Origin: Blastomyces gilchristii SLH14081
Lineage: Eukaryota > Ascomycota > Eurotiomycetes > Onygenales > Ajellomycetaceae
Length of the DNA stretch: 64,000 nt
Direction: 5' to 3'
Assembly: GCF_000003855.2 (NCBI RefSeq)
Contig: NW_003101653.1
Coordinates: 389,000-452,999 of the forward strand
Below, piece after piece: positions 21,701 through 33,109 of this stretch (position 1 is the stretch's first letter; each line of letters begins with the position of its first letter). The notes under the pieces were generated by a model. It was not told the origin of the DNA. It made no database searches and saw nothing but the letters and a program-made list of their open reading frames with translations. The translations under genes and the position numbers were made by a program.

Positions 21701-24700
21701 TTTGAGAGGAAATGAGGGGTAATTGGCAGCTGAATGTTGGTTTTAACGGGATGGGGCTGTTTGAATGCTGGAATCTTATATAGGGATTCAATACAGGATT
21801 GTAACAAAAAATATGATGGTGGTAACGGTATTTATTTTGTTAATAAAACCAATACTTCATATAAAATCGAGTGATGTCTTGACATATAGACATATATACG
21901 TGGATGGGTTGACTTGGGGGGAAGAATAGAGGGGGAAGGAAAAATTGTAAACAGAACAAACATGACGGTGCCATGCCCAGCAACTTTCACGTGCCGGCTA
22001 GCCTCCTACCTAGTTCCCCTCCTCCTCGTGGTCAAGAACTGACTCCATACAGGAAGAAAAGAAGAAAAGAAACACCATGCTCGCAAACCAAGTTACTAAT
22101 GACCACGGCGTAAGTGAAGTTAAGATTCCAATCAGGCTATCTTTGTGCGCCTCTCGTTTGGTCTACCATCTGTAAATCAGCGCAGCTAATCAAAATCACA
22201 GCCTTCAATTTTGCAGCTCAATTTGCAAGTTCATGGTGTTTTTGCACTATTCAGTGACATACCTCAGATGACCAGTGATGCATTCAGAAGATCCTTTGAT
22301 TCAAGGGGAAGGTTATTAGACTCTCTCTGACTATGCAATCTCTGTCATCCGTGGATCGTGAGAGAAAAAGTGATCCGTCCTAGGGTCGGCAGCTTCAAAT
22401 CGATGCTTAAATTTGGCTCCCCCTACCCTCGTTCCTTGTGATACTATTATTGATATCGCGAACTCACTGTTATTTTATTCTCGGAAATACCTTTTCAATT
22501 CGGGAGAAAGCGGTGGTCAGTCGCCTTACTGACAATCCCCCCCATTCCAGCGGAGAGAACTTCTCTGACGCTTAAATGTGCTCACCCGACCCCTGAGCAA
22601 AAAAGAACAAGAAACTGGTAAGGAATCGTCCTCAGAGGTTGTTCCTGATTGCCGGCACATCGTTCTCGTCTTGAACCTTCAAGAGGATCCTAGGAGTCTT
22701 CTTGAAATATAGCTGCTCTGCTCAGCACTGCTGGATCCTTCTTCCCAGGCGGTATTTCGGTGTCATTGGACGGCCATTTTCTCCTATTTCGCATGCAGTC
22801 CTTGCCAACTACACCAGATCCTCGAACGTTCCGTTGGATGACGAACCATTCCTACCGATTCAATCAAGATACGGAGAATGTCGATTGCCGACGAGATGTT
22901 GGCGAACCTGAACTGCTCTTCAATATCATTACGGATTATTTTATAACAATGAATATTTCCATCACAGGGACGCAATACTGGGAGAGCTATGCAGTCATTG
23001 TGCTGGAGCATCTGACTTCTAATCCAAACGGTGTTCCAAGTGTGATAGCGCATTGGCCTTGCTATTGCCTCTTTAAAATCGAATGGGCAGCCATATCAAA
23101 CGGAACTTCCCACATGCAGGTCAATAGAACCGACAGGAGATATCGCCCAAAATGAGACACTCCTCCCCGATGTCATGCTGGGCTCAAAAAAACAGTTTCA
23201 GGGTCGTGAAAATTTTGACGTCGACCCGAGTCCTATCTTAAAGCCGAATTGGGAAATAAGTAAGTACATAATGATGGCCTTCTGCGTAACACGCGTGTCT
23301 TTCATCCCGTGGCAGGCAAAATGGAAGAGGAATCAAGGACAATAACGAAGGAGCTGTCACCCTGGATAGGTGTTTCCCTCGTCCAACGGCACCCAGATAT
23401 TTCATTTCGTTTTACCAGTGTTTTGAAAATTATCTGGGGGGCACCCCGGTTCGGCTGCACAGTATTGAAAAGTCAGCAAATACGCCATTAGACGTCCTGT
23501 CTTCATGAATAACCCACCCACAGGGTAGAGGGAGGGGACAAATAGGCCTTGGAGAGGGCGGTGGGTTGCGAGTGATGACCCGGAAGAGCCCCATCAGTAA
23601 TAAATCCACACACGCCGGATGTACAGTACTTAGGGGAGGGGTCTTCGCGACATATGATGGATGGGGTCTGTGGTTTTCCGCTTTGGAGCCTGGCAGGTAA
23701 GGTCGTCAGGCTTTTCCGTTACGCACAGAGTCTGGTCAATTCCTTAACTGGGGACTAGTAGTTGCAGCAGATCATCCTATCGACGGCGGATATTCCATTA
23801 CATGGTAATTTTATCAACCCCATTCCTAAAGAATGGTACGATGTCCATGTTTTTTTTATTATAATTGAAACCGTTGCAAGACACATACCATGACTCTTCC
23901 ATAACCTGTAATGCAACATAGATAATGCCATCGCCATGGTTGGGTAACACTTTGTGCTAGATGTCAGCCTGGCCACAGCCCAAGTTTAGTTCTATCCCAG
24001 TTCGCAAAAACTTGTTAGTGTATACAACCTTGGCTCCTGGACAAATGCGGAGCGACCCCACCGGGTATATAACATCAAATTCCCTACAGGGCAGTTCCAA
24101 CGGTAGAATAATGCCAAAGTTTATAATACTGTCTTGGTTATGCCTCTCATGATTGGCTTGAGAAGTAGGCGCTGCAGACTCTGGAGCAATGTCCGATATG
24201 ATGATCCCAATACGCTTCCAAGGGATGATGTCATCCTGGAAGCTGTTTGAGGCACATAAACATGTAGGAAACTGCATACTGGTTCGACCATGCATCCATG
24301 AAGCCGCAGACGGATCATTTGCAAAACTCAAATGCTGGTAGAATTAGATGTGTATTTCACCCTCTTCTTTTAAATACAGGCGCCTGGACCATAAGAGTTA
24401 TGTTACTAATCCCTTGGCCATTCGGAGCGATCGTCTGGCGAGGCACAATTAGCGTGGTTTTTATCGTGTACATTAGTGTATTAAATACAAGAAAACTACT
24501 GGATTATATGAGAGATCAGCTACATTGGCGTGTTTTAGTGTAATTTATGTAATCTATTTGACCTAGTTAACCCTAATTAAGACATCCACTAGATATAAGA
24601 AGCACAAACAAATCTTAATCTTGAAACTCTATCTATATTCTTCCTTTCTCTCTTTCTTTTATACTGCAGACACAAGCTTGAGTAGATGACAGGGAAATTT

Positions 24701-25242
24701 GATGATGATGAACAGGAAAGTTGACAGTAAGTATACATATGCTGGGTACAACAGAATAGAGCAGAAAATCTGTATCAACAAATCAGATTGCATAGAATTT
24801 AGTATGAGAAATTATTGGTGGTAGCTTCTGAGCTAACAGCGTAGTTGGTACACTAATCGTATCTCGCTAATTGTGCCTCGATAAGTTAGTTATATATATC
24901 GGCGTCCCTGAGCCGATAGCCGCCAGGCGCCAAGTCTCGTGACGCAATGAGTCCCCAGCCGCTTCATCGTCATCCTTCCCCCAACCATCTACAACTCTGC
25001 TTTTCTCTCCCATATCAACTTCATCCATTCACTCCTCCGTCGGCCCGAGCTCCATCCTGTTTCATCTACACTTCAGATCTAAAACAGCTCCATTGTCCGA
25101 ATAACCTTTTTATAGGTATGTATATATACAACCCATTCGTTCCTACTCTCGCTTCCCGGCTCGCGTTTAACATCGAACATCGTACGGATCATAGATTATA
25201 ACAATTCTCGATTCCCTGAAAGTCGGTCTGTACCTGGTGGCT
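21701..25242. other. Intergenic, about 3.5 kb, no intact gene recognised
   Basis: Includes the SDO1 promoter side and the promoter side of cpyA (pyrimidine-rich from about 24.95 kb). Several 60-130-codon open frames (22702-23155, 23309-23491, 23957-24331) overlap on both strands without a recognisable domain; some may be relics. One inverted-repeat pair (24439-24880) may be a small transposon. Confidence 0.45.
24439..24880. mobile_element. Possible small inverted-repeat element (MITE candidate, 442 bp)
   Basis: The 16-mer CGAGGCACAATTAGCG at 24439-24454 has its exact complement at 24865-24880. Further in, both ends carry an ATTAGTGTA block (24472-24480 and, as complement, near 24850-24858), so the similarity extends as a gapped inverted repeat. 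No ORF inside. I could not find a convincing target-site duplication, so the exact ends are uncertain. Confidence 0.55.
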
Positions 25243-27050
25243 ATGAAGTCTCTCGCCCTTGCACTCCTCGTTGGAGGTGCAATCGCCGCCGGGCCGCAGC
25301 AACAGGTCCTCCAGGCACCAGTAGACAACCCCGATGTCGCTGAACCACCACTCCAAACGATCGCCGACACCTTTGACCACCTACGCGGACAGGCCACAAA
25401 CCTCTGGAATGATGTAATCGACAAAGTCCCAAATATCATGGATACCATTACTCATACCCCTCCACCCAAGAAATTTAACCGTCGCCCGGATTCCGAATGG
25501 AACCACATCGTCCGCGGTGCTGAAATCCAGGCCGTCTGGGTGGAAGGCGACGATGGTGAGAAGCATCGCAAAGTCGGCGGAAAACTTGAAGCTTATGACT
25601 TGAGAGTCAAGGCTGTTGACCCGAAAGCGCTTGGTGTTGATACTGTCAGGCAGTACAGTGGATATCTCGATGATAACGAGAATGATAAACATCTTTTCTA
25701 CTGTAGGGCAGCCAAACTACCTCCTCCCATCTGAAAGAAGAAGGCACAACCCCTTCAGTAACTATTGGTTAACCAACGAACAGGGTTTTTCGAATCTCGC
25801 AACGATCCTGAGAACGACCCGGTCGTTCTTTGGCTCAACGGCGGTGAGTTTTCCTACGCACTTACTTTACAATCATTACAAACGAAATTGAAAACAAGCA
25901 AACGAACTAACCCACATGATCCCGCTGAACAGGTCCTGGTTGCAGTTCACTCACAGGTCTCTTTCTTGAACTGGGTCCGTCGTCCATTACAGAAGATCTA
26001 AAGGTTAACTACAACCCGTACTCATGGAACGCGAACGCGTCCGTTATTTTCCTCGATCAGCCCGTCAACGTGGGCTACTCCTATAGTGGTGGCTCCGTTA
26101 GCGATACAAATGCTGCTGGCAAGGATGTCTATGCCCTTCTTACGCTATTCTTCGAGCAATTCCCGGAATATGCGAAGCAGGACTTCCATATCGCTGGTGA
26201 ATCTTATGCCGGACATTATATTCCAGTCTTTGCTTCCGAAATTATGGCTCATAAGGAACGCAATATCAACCTCAAGTCCATTCTGATTGGAAACGGATTG
26301 ACCGATCCTCTCACGCAATACCCACTCTATCGACCCATGGCTTGTGGTGAAGGTGGATACCCGGCGGTGTTGGATCAAGCTAGCTGCCAATCCATGGATA
26401 ATGCTCTGCCGCGTTGCCTTTCCATGATCGAAGCTTGCTACAGCAGCGAGAGCGCATGGACTTGTGTTCCCGCTTCTATCTACTGCAACAACGCAATCAT
26501 CGGCCCTTACCAGCGCACCGGTCGGAACCCCTACGATGTACGGACCGATTGCGAAGGCGGTAACCTCTGCTACACTCAACTGGGAGATATTAGCAAATAC
26601 TTGAACCAGGCTGAGGTGATGAAGGCGCTTGGCGCCGAAGTGAGCACCTACGATTCCTGCAACATGGATATTAACCGCAACTTCCTCTTCCGTGGCGACT
26701 GGATGAAACCATTCCACCGTCTCGTTCCAGGACTCATCGCTGAGATGCCCGTCCTCCTTTATGCCGGTGATGCCGATTTCATTTGCAATTGGCTGGGCAA
26801 TAAGGCCTGGGCAGAGGCTCTCGAGTATCCCGGTCATGCCAAATTTGCCGCGGCTGAAATGAAGAACTTGACTATTGTGGATAACAAGAGCAAGGGTAAG
26901 GTTATCGGCCAAGTGAAGTCCGCCGGTAACTTCACCTTCATGCGCCTGTACGGAGGCGGACATATGGTCCCGCTCGACCAACCCGAGGCGAGCTTGGAAT
27001 TCATGAACCGCTGGCTGAAGGGTGAATGGTCGGCTAAATCGTCATCCTAG
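25243..27050 (+). CDS. cpyA: Vacuolar carboxypeptidase Y (serine carboxypeptidase)
   Basis: S10-family serine carboxypeptidase that removes C-terminal residues in the vacuole. Exons 25243-25702, 25784-25843 and 25933-27050; introns of 81 nt (GTAGGG...GAACAG) and 89 nt (GTGAGT...GAACAG) fit phase and give 546 codons with stop, the usual length of the family. Signal peptide [15 protein letters not shown], then a propeptide to about residue 125. The tiny exon 2 encodes the region between FYW and LNGG; exon 3 continues [17 protein letters not shown] (oxyanion-hole region). Catalytic Ser264 in GESYAGHY, Asp455 in GDADFICNW, His517 in [11 protein letters not shown]. Start: ATG25243 is preferred, since the in-frame GTG six bases upstream is not a normal fungal start. 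Intact. Confidence 0.97.
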
Positions 27051-28199
27051 ACTGTCTATTCTATACGTTTTTCATAACGATAAACTATAGATTCTAGAGC
27101 TGAGAAAGGGCGAACTGCCTGTGATGCATGCAAGGCCTTTTTTTTACGGGATATATTTTATTTTGATACTTTCCAAGCAGTCCACAACTCCACTTCTAGC
27201 AGTGTCTTATCGTTGTTCTCTTTTTATTTTAAAGGGGTTTTAATTATGCGGTTTATATTAGTATTTGCATTTTGAGTTGCACAAGATTGCCAATTTCATT
27301 CTTCTTATCACGCAGCGCTATCTCTTTTCTATTTCACTCATTTCATGACATTGTTTTTTCCTCAGTTCTAGTCAGCCATTCCCACATGAAAGCGGCAATG
27401 CGGTCGCCTGGCTACTTAGGTATAATATAACTAGAAGAAATAACACAATACATATACATTATGAATGTGTATCTTCTTTCCCGTCTCGGGGCGGCTGCAT
27501 CTGTTTCTTAGGGGAGAGTAGAACTTTATTGATTTAAATTGATGGTGTAGATTAGAGCCAGCTGTAAGGGATGTCACAAGATACCTTTGACGCCTTAGAT
27601 ATATATTCGAACGCGCGTGCCTAATACATGTGGATTTGGCAATTATAATATTCATTGTTACATTGAACTTCACGGTTGAGGGCAGAGATGAGGGAGAAAG
27701 AGAGAGAGAGCATCTAAAATGGCCTGGCTCTTATCAAGGATATAGCAGCTGACAAACAGATCAGGCACAGTAGTACTAGCCCAAACTCACTGTGACTGCC
27801 TGGACATTGGCTCTCTCTATTGCAATTATCCCACCCCCTACACAGGCATCGCATCATGCTTCCGCAAAACAGGCTCACTCATAGTGAGGTGAGGAAACTG
27901 ACAGATGGATTAGATTCATACAAGATCTCTTGATGGATCATTTTGGAGTTCATTTTTTTGTCCTTCCATTCATAATTAAAAAAAACACCCTCATTTCATT
28001 CCCATAAGTGCCTAGCAAGCAAATAAGCCGCATAAAAGACACAAGGAGTACATGCCGTAGAAAGCATTGTAACTGACCAGTCCCTTACAAACATCCCTCA
28101 CCTCCTCTCCTCACACAATCCCCCCAAAACCGAACCAACAAAAGAGAAAGAAAAAAAGAACAGGCAAGAAAAACGAGAAAAACATGAAAAAACACCCGT
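27051..28199. other. Intergenic region between convergent genes
   Basis: 3' flanks of cpyA and of the ribosomal protein S18 gene; AT-rich, with a short GA microsatellite at about 27690-27710. No gene recognised. Confidence 0.45.
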
Positions 28200-29197
28200 T
28201 TAACCCTTTTTCTTGCTGACACCAACAGTCCGCCCTCTCCGGCCAGTGGTCTTGGTGTGCTGACCACGCACTCTGAGACCCCAGTAGTGACGCAGACCAC
28301 GGTGGGCGCGGATCTTCTTCAGGCGCTCGAGATCCTCACGCAGCTTGGACTCCATCTGGTTAGCGAGGACCTGAGAGTCCTTGCCGTCGGTGATGTCGCG
28401 CTGTCTGTTGAGGAACCAGGTGGGGATTTTGTATTGGGTTGGGTTCTGGATGATGGTGACGATGCGCTCGAGTTCTTCGGAGGTGATTTCTCCGGCGCTG
28501 TTGTGGGGCAGTTTTCATGTTAGTTTATTACCCACATAGAACGGCTTGACTTTCAAAGGGGAAGAGGAGATGTGGCTCTTCGGGCTTCGGGAAAGGCTTC
28601 TTTGGTGACATTGAGATGGATGGGTGGATGGCTCCGAAAGAGGAATGAATCTCTCATGGAGCAAACTGGGAGCGACTCTTCGGATGGTCGTCTTGTAACA
28701 TCGACATTCGTGGCCTCCAATTGCCATCTTTCATTTTCCTGATCCCAATCCAATCCACTCCCACGTCAAATTTTTTCGAATCCAAGTACCCAATCCCAAT
28801 CCCAATCCAAGCCCAAACCGACTTCCCGATCCTCATTGTTCCGTCCAAAAAAGGTGTTCCAAGAACGGCCCCAATAGGAAAATGAAGTGGAATAAGAGAA
28901 GCAAAAAAAAAAAAAAAGAACAAGCAAAAACCCACCGCTTAGTCAAATCAACATCCGCCTTCTTGCAAACCAGGTTGGAATAGCGACGGCCAACACCCTT
29001 GATCTTTGTCAAGGCGTACATGATCTTCTGCTTGCCATCGACGTTGGTGTTAAGAAGACGAAGGATGAACTGGAAGTTCGTCTTCTCGCCGGACACGAGC
29101 GCTGTTTCAATAGCCCTTTTCGTCAGCGAGCGACTTCCTCTTTAACTTTTCGTGGAGGAAAAAGTGCGCAGCAACGGGGGAGCCAATACGTACACAT
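28200..29197 (-). CDS. RPS18: 40S ribosomal protein S18 (uS13), three exons (155 aa)
   Basis: Small-subunit head protein uS13. Exon 1 (29197-29194) holds only ATG plus T; intron 1 (29193-29102, GTACGT...GAAACAG, 92 nt); exon 2 29101-28936 begins [17 protein letters not shown] and ends DVDLTK; intron 2 (28935-28498, GTGGGT...CAACAG, 438 nt, CTAAC near its end); exon 3 28497-28200 starts [19 protein letters not shown] and ends TVGVSKKKG. The total is 156 codons with stop, the standard fungal length, and the residues around both junctions agree with the family. Intron 2 is unusually long for this window and contains an A/T homopolymer and GGGATT repeats. I looked for snoRNA boxes in it and found none. 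Intact. Confidence 0.97.
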
Positions 29198-29667
29198 GAT
29201 GGGCGATATATGCGGCGCACGAGGCGGGTATATCGTCGCTTGGCTTGAAAAGGGGAGGGGTTGTCGGAGAGTGTAGTCGAGGGTTGGTTGACGGACAGGA
29301 GGTTAGGTGATGTTCTGCTCGTCGTTGAGAATGTTTGCCGTTGTGGGATCGAAAATACTCGGCTAGCTGGAAACAGACTAGCGCGGGTCAAGGCTTGGCG
29401 TGGGTTCGCTTGGAGATTATGTAAGTGGATGTTGCGGTGTGCCAAGACGTCGCTTACCCAAAATGGGAATTATTTCGGGCGCTCGTGGAAATGTAGATAT
29501 TCTGCGCACGTATATCCTACTATCTACACTTTTTCCTACTTTTCAAAACAAATTTCTCGCTCGGGTTGACAGTATAATTCTAAAAAAGAAACCAAAAAAG
29601 GCCAACATTGGCTGTACATTTTCGGGATCCCTGTCAAATCATCTCCTCCACAACCAAGTCTAAAAGG

Positions 29668-29705
<38 letters not shown>

Positions 29706-30307
29706 TCGCGAAAATCTCAAAAAGCGGGCTTATCCGTCAAAAACAATGAGACCTCACGATTCGTTGTTGAAAAGTAAAAATCATCATGAGTGGGAAGAAT
29801 CGAATATAGAGGAAAATAAATAATGTGGCTCATGAAGCCATCCCATCCCATCTCACCCATCCTAAGATTTCAACTCCTACTTCACACACAAGGGAAAATG
29901 GGGGAAGGGATGAATGCAACGAGCGAACGACGCTAAAAGAGACATGGTTCGTCAAGGTCCCCAAGATCCAGTGGTTGAGTTCACTAAGAAAAAGGATCGC
30001 TGGGAGAAAAATAGGGAGGGGGCTAAAAACGGGAAACTAGTGGGGGAAAGAAACAAGAGGTTGCGTTCATCATCATATACTTTCCAGTATTTTTCGCATT
30101 GGCAAAATAACAAGAAAAAGCAAGAGTATATATTTGCCAATTTCAAAACCAAAAAAAAGGTAAAAAGGGAGAAGAGATAACAAGAATCTCCGATATCCGC
30201 CCCCAGGTATAGAAGAATGAAACCAAACAAAAATCAAATCACAACAGCCCAGAAGGCGAACGAGAAGCGGGGTTCAAACGAAATCCATCAAAACAAGGAC
30301 AAGGCAA
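29198..30307. other. Intergenic: S18 promoter side and poly-A tract
   Basis: Upstream region of the S18 gene. It contains a minus-strand open frame whose ATG at 29445 reads through and past the S18 start in another frame, and a 36-nt A run followed by A-rich sequence to about 30.2 kb. No further gene seen. Confidence 0.5.
29668..29703. repeat. Poly-A tract (36 nt)
   Basis: Uninterrupted A run after AAAAGG. No retroposed gene body is recognisable upstream. Probably a microsatellite; its exact length is likely unreliable in any assembly. Confidence 0.8.
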
Positions 30308-33109
30308 TCACATTACTCCATAGACTGGTGCATGAACAATCACATTGCCTGCTCCCTTACTCCTCACCTCCACGGCAACAAATGCCGCAAACCTGATGCG
30401 GTTAATGTGATTATTGCTGGTGTTGGGGGCTCCACACTCGCCCTCTCTAAACTCCGCTTCCTCCCGTTCCCTCTCCCGCGTAAGAGCAGACGCGGGTCGG
30501 GCTTGCTGTTCAGCTTGACCCTGGCTTGCGCCACCAGGGCCGCCGGAATGCGGCTTTTTGCTAATCAGCGACCCAAACACCGATTTCTTCCTCGACTCCT
30601 TGGGCTGTGCGGAAGGCACGGGAGCTTGGATAGAGTGGGTGGTGGAGGCAGATGAGGAATCTTTCCCGCTCTCCCTATCCAGCTCCAGCATGGAAGAACC
30701 CTCCGTTGGAAGGCCGGGCTTCATAGTTTTCGTCGCTGAGCCTTGATCGACGGCAGACTGGGGTTCCGAGGAGCTGACGAGTGGAGGCAGCGATGGCTCT
30801 AATTTCATGTAAGTATCTGATATCGGAGATCCGGGGAGGAAGTACTCGATAGCAATCTCTCTCGATTCAAAGGGGACATTTGAAGAGATGCCAACGGCAA
30901 GCTCGACAATCATGGAAACACCATTTTCGAGTCCTGGGGGCGGTGGGGCTTTTAAGTGCATTTCCAAAGCCGCCGTGAGCTTCTCGACAAGGCCTTTAAT
31001 TAACTGCGATCGATTCTCCTCCGAGGCTCGGCTCTGCAACACCTCGCCCAATCCATCCAGCGTGGTCCTGCGCCAAGCAGACAATTTGGAAAGGTGGTTC
31101 TCTCTATCCTCCTCTGAGGCTATCTTGGCACCACACCGCACATTGCGCTCAATCATTTTCAAATTGCAACTAAGATTCGGCTCGAGACCAGGATGGAAAT
31201 ATCGGTCAAATATCTCATCGACAAGCCATCGACTGAGACATGCTCGTCCGACAGCCGTCATTTCCTTAGTCCCGACGGCAATCGCATCATCATTAACGAA
31301 GCCTTGTAACCAAACCGGAATGCTCCTCCACTCCTTGCGAATATTGAAAGCAAGATTGTTAATCGCGCCATCCAGGCGGGAAAACCGTGTCAGATATTCA
31401 CTATCGTCAAGGACTGTACGAGATGTAGCCATTCGCTGATGAGCCACGGTATTCTGGAGTAGTTGAACCTGAGCATCCTTCTCGAAATAGTACTTTTTAA
31501 CTTTAAGATATTTGGCTTCTGTAGGGAAATGGTCAGTAGAGCCAAGAGATTGAAGTAGACGGGGGTTTAGATAATATTGTGAAGATAGAGCCTCTCGCAA
31601 AGGTCACGTACGGAGTTCCTCGTGTTTTTGCACTAATGCACGGACTTCGGCTTCTGAAAGGTCTTCGCGGCCTTTATTACTACTACTATTATTATTATTA
31701 TTAGTTGGCGGTGGTGTTTGTCGATCCTGGTCTCCTAGGCTCTGCTGGGAATGGTTTCCTTTGAAACTCCCGCCCTGGGCAAGATTTGGTGGATATTGGG
31801 GTTGGCCACCAGCCATTCCTTCTCGACCTTGCCCGCCATGTTGAGGCGCAGAGTCTACCTGCTGTCGCAGTCCCGTTTGTCTCTCTGGTGGCATGTTGCC
31901 CTGAATCTGCGCAGGTCCTGCAGAGGGCTGGAGGGTCTGTCGGAAAATTGGCTTCTGGTGGCCTTGGTCAGCAGATTGATATTGGTTGAGAGAGGATGGC
32001 GGCGGGCCTCCGGACTGCTGCGAGGGTGGCCGAGCAGTAAGAAGGGCTTCTGGCTGGGAAGAATACGGGGGTGGGTCGGAAGTTGGCTCTGTAAAGTGGG
32101 CAACCGAGTCACGTCGTGTGGGGTAGCTAATCTGGAACTGAGGGTTGAGGGGTGCGGGTTGCTGCACTTCTGAGAATTGTTTCGCCTGGAACGAGTCGCT
32201 AGACTCTCGGTGCGCGTAGAAGGATTCTTGGCTTGATAGTGGATCAGTATTCACACGCTGTATAGAACGATTCTCAGGGCGCTGGTCGTATGTCTGAGCT
32301 TCAAGATGTGAAGATGATCGATTGGCGTTTTTGGAAGGGTAGGAGGGATGCTGCTGCTGGTGGTGGTGGGATTGTGGAGCCCGTTTCGAGAGCGGCATAG
32401 GGGATTCTACAGCTTGTTCTTCAGTAGACTCCGGAGTTGGACCAATAGACTTCCCGCCTGGTGTCTTTTTTGGCGGAACTGTCTGCACTATATCTTTCTT
32501 TCGCACGGAGAGGTTCCGACCCAACACTTTGGGTGCAGGCGTCGTAGAGTCCTTGGATGAAGAAAATCCGAAAATACTCCTTCTTGACTTCTTTGGGAGC
32601 GATTCCAATGGAGGAGAAGTCTGAGGGCTATGGAGGGTCCACGACAACTCGGACGAGCTCACTTCGGGGTTTGCAGAGGTATGAGAGGAACTGAAGGTAC
32701 TTGCAGAGGGCGGGACAAGATTCAGAGTCGGTCGTCTGGAGTAATTTGGAGCAGGCTGAGGAGAAGCAGGTGAAAAGGAAGTGACAGCCAGTCCAGGGAT
32801 GAGATTAGGATCGGTCGGTTGCTGATTCTGATGGCTGTAAGGATGCTGAACCGCGTGGGTAGAGTGAGCATGAGCGTAGCCTTGGTCGTATGTCTCGTTA
32901 TTAGCATAAGAAGAGCGCTGGTATTGAGCGTCACTGTTGTAGTCGAGTGATTCGCCCGCGGCCTGGGGAGGGGCTTGTTGGGGTTGGTGGTGATTTTGGT
33001 TGTGGTGGTAATGCTGTTGCTGCTGTTGCTGATGCTGCGGGTGATTAGACCAGTTGTCGACAGAACCAACTAGTGACGCCTGCGATCTATTTTTATGAAA
33101 GAATTGCAT
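30308..33109 (-). CDS. Large conserved filamentous-fungal protein of unknown function, two exons (902 aa)
   Basis: Exon 1 33109-31612, intron 31611-31519 (GTACGT...CCTACAG, 93 nt), exon 2 31518-30308; splicing joins KHEEL to QAKYLKVKKYYFEKDAQV and totals 903 codons with stop. The N-terminal 480 residues are Gln/His/Ser/Pro-rich and disordered (poly-Gln/His near residues 24-45, an Asn run near 475). From about 490 a short coiled-coil leads into a helical domain (LDGAINNLAFNIRKEW, EMTAVGRACLSRWLVDEIF, MIVELAVGISSNVPFESREI) that I recognise as conserved in filamentous ascomycetes without a known activity. The tail (720-870) is again low-complexity. The last 40 residues (from NTSNNHINRI) look less natural and may hide a further intron. 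Intact as modelled. Confidence 0.82.

Noticed and set aside
22702..24331. Several overlapping open frames of 60-130 codons
   Set aside because: No domain, no consistent splicing and no codon signature; I could not support any as a gene.
28498..28935. Possible intronic snoRNA in the S18 gene
   Set aside because: No credible C/D boxes or H/ACA motifs on either strand of the intron.
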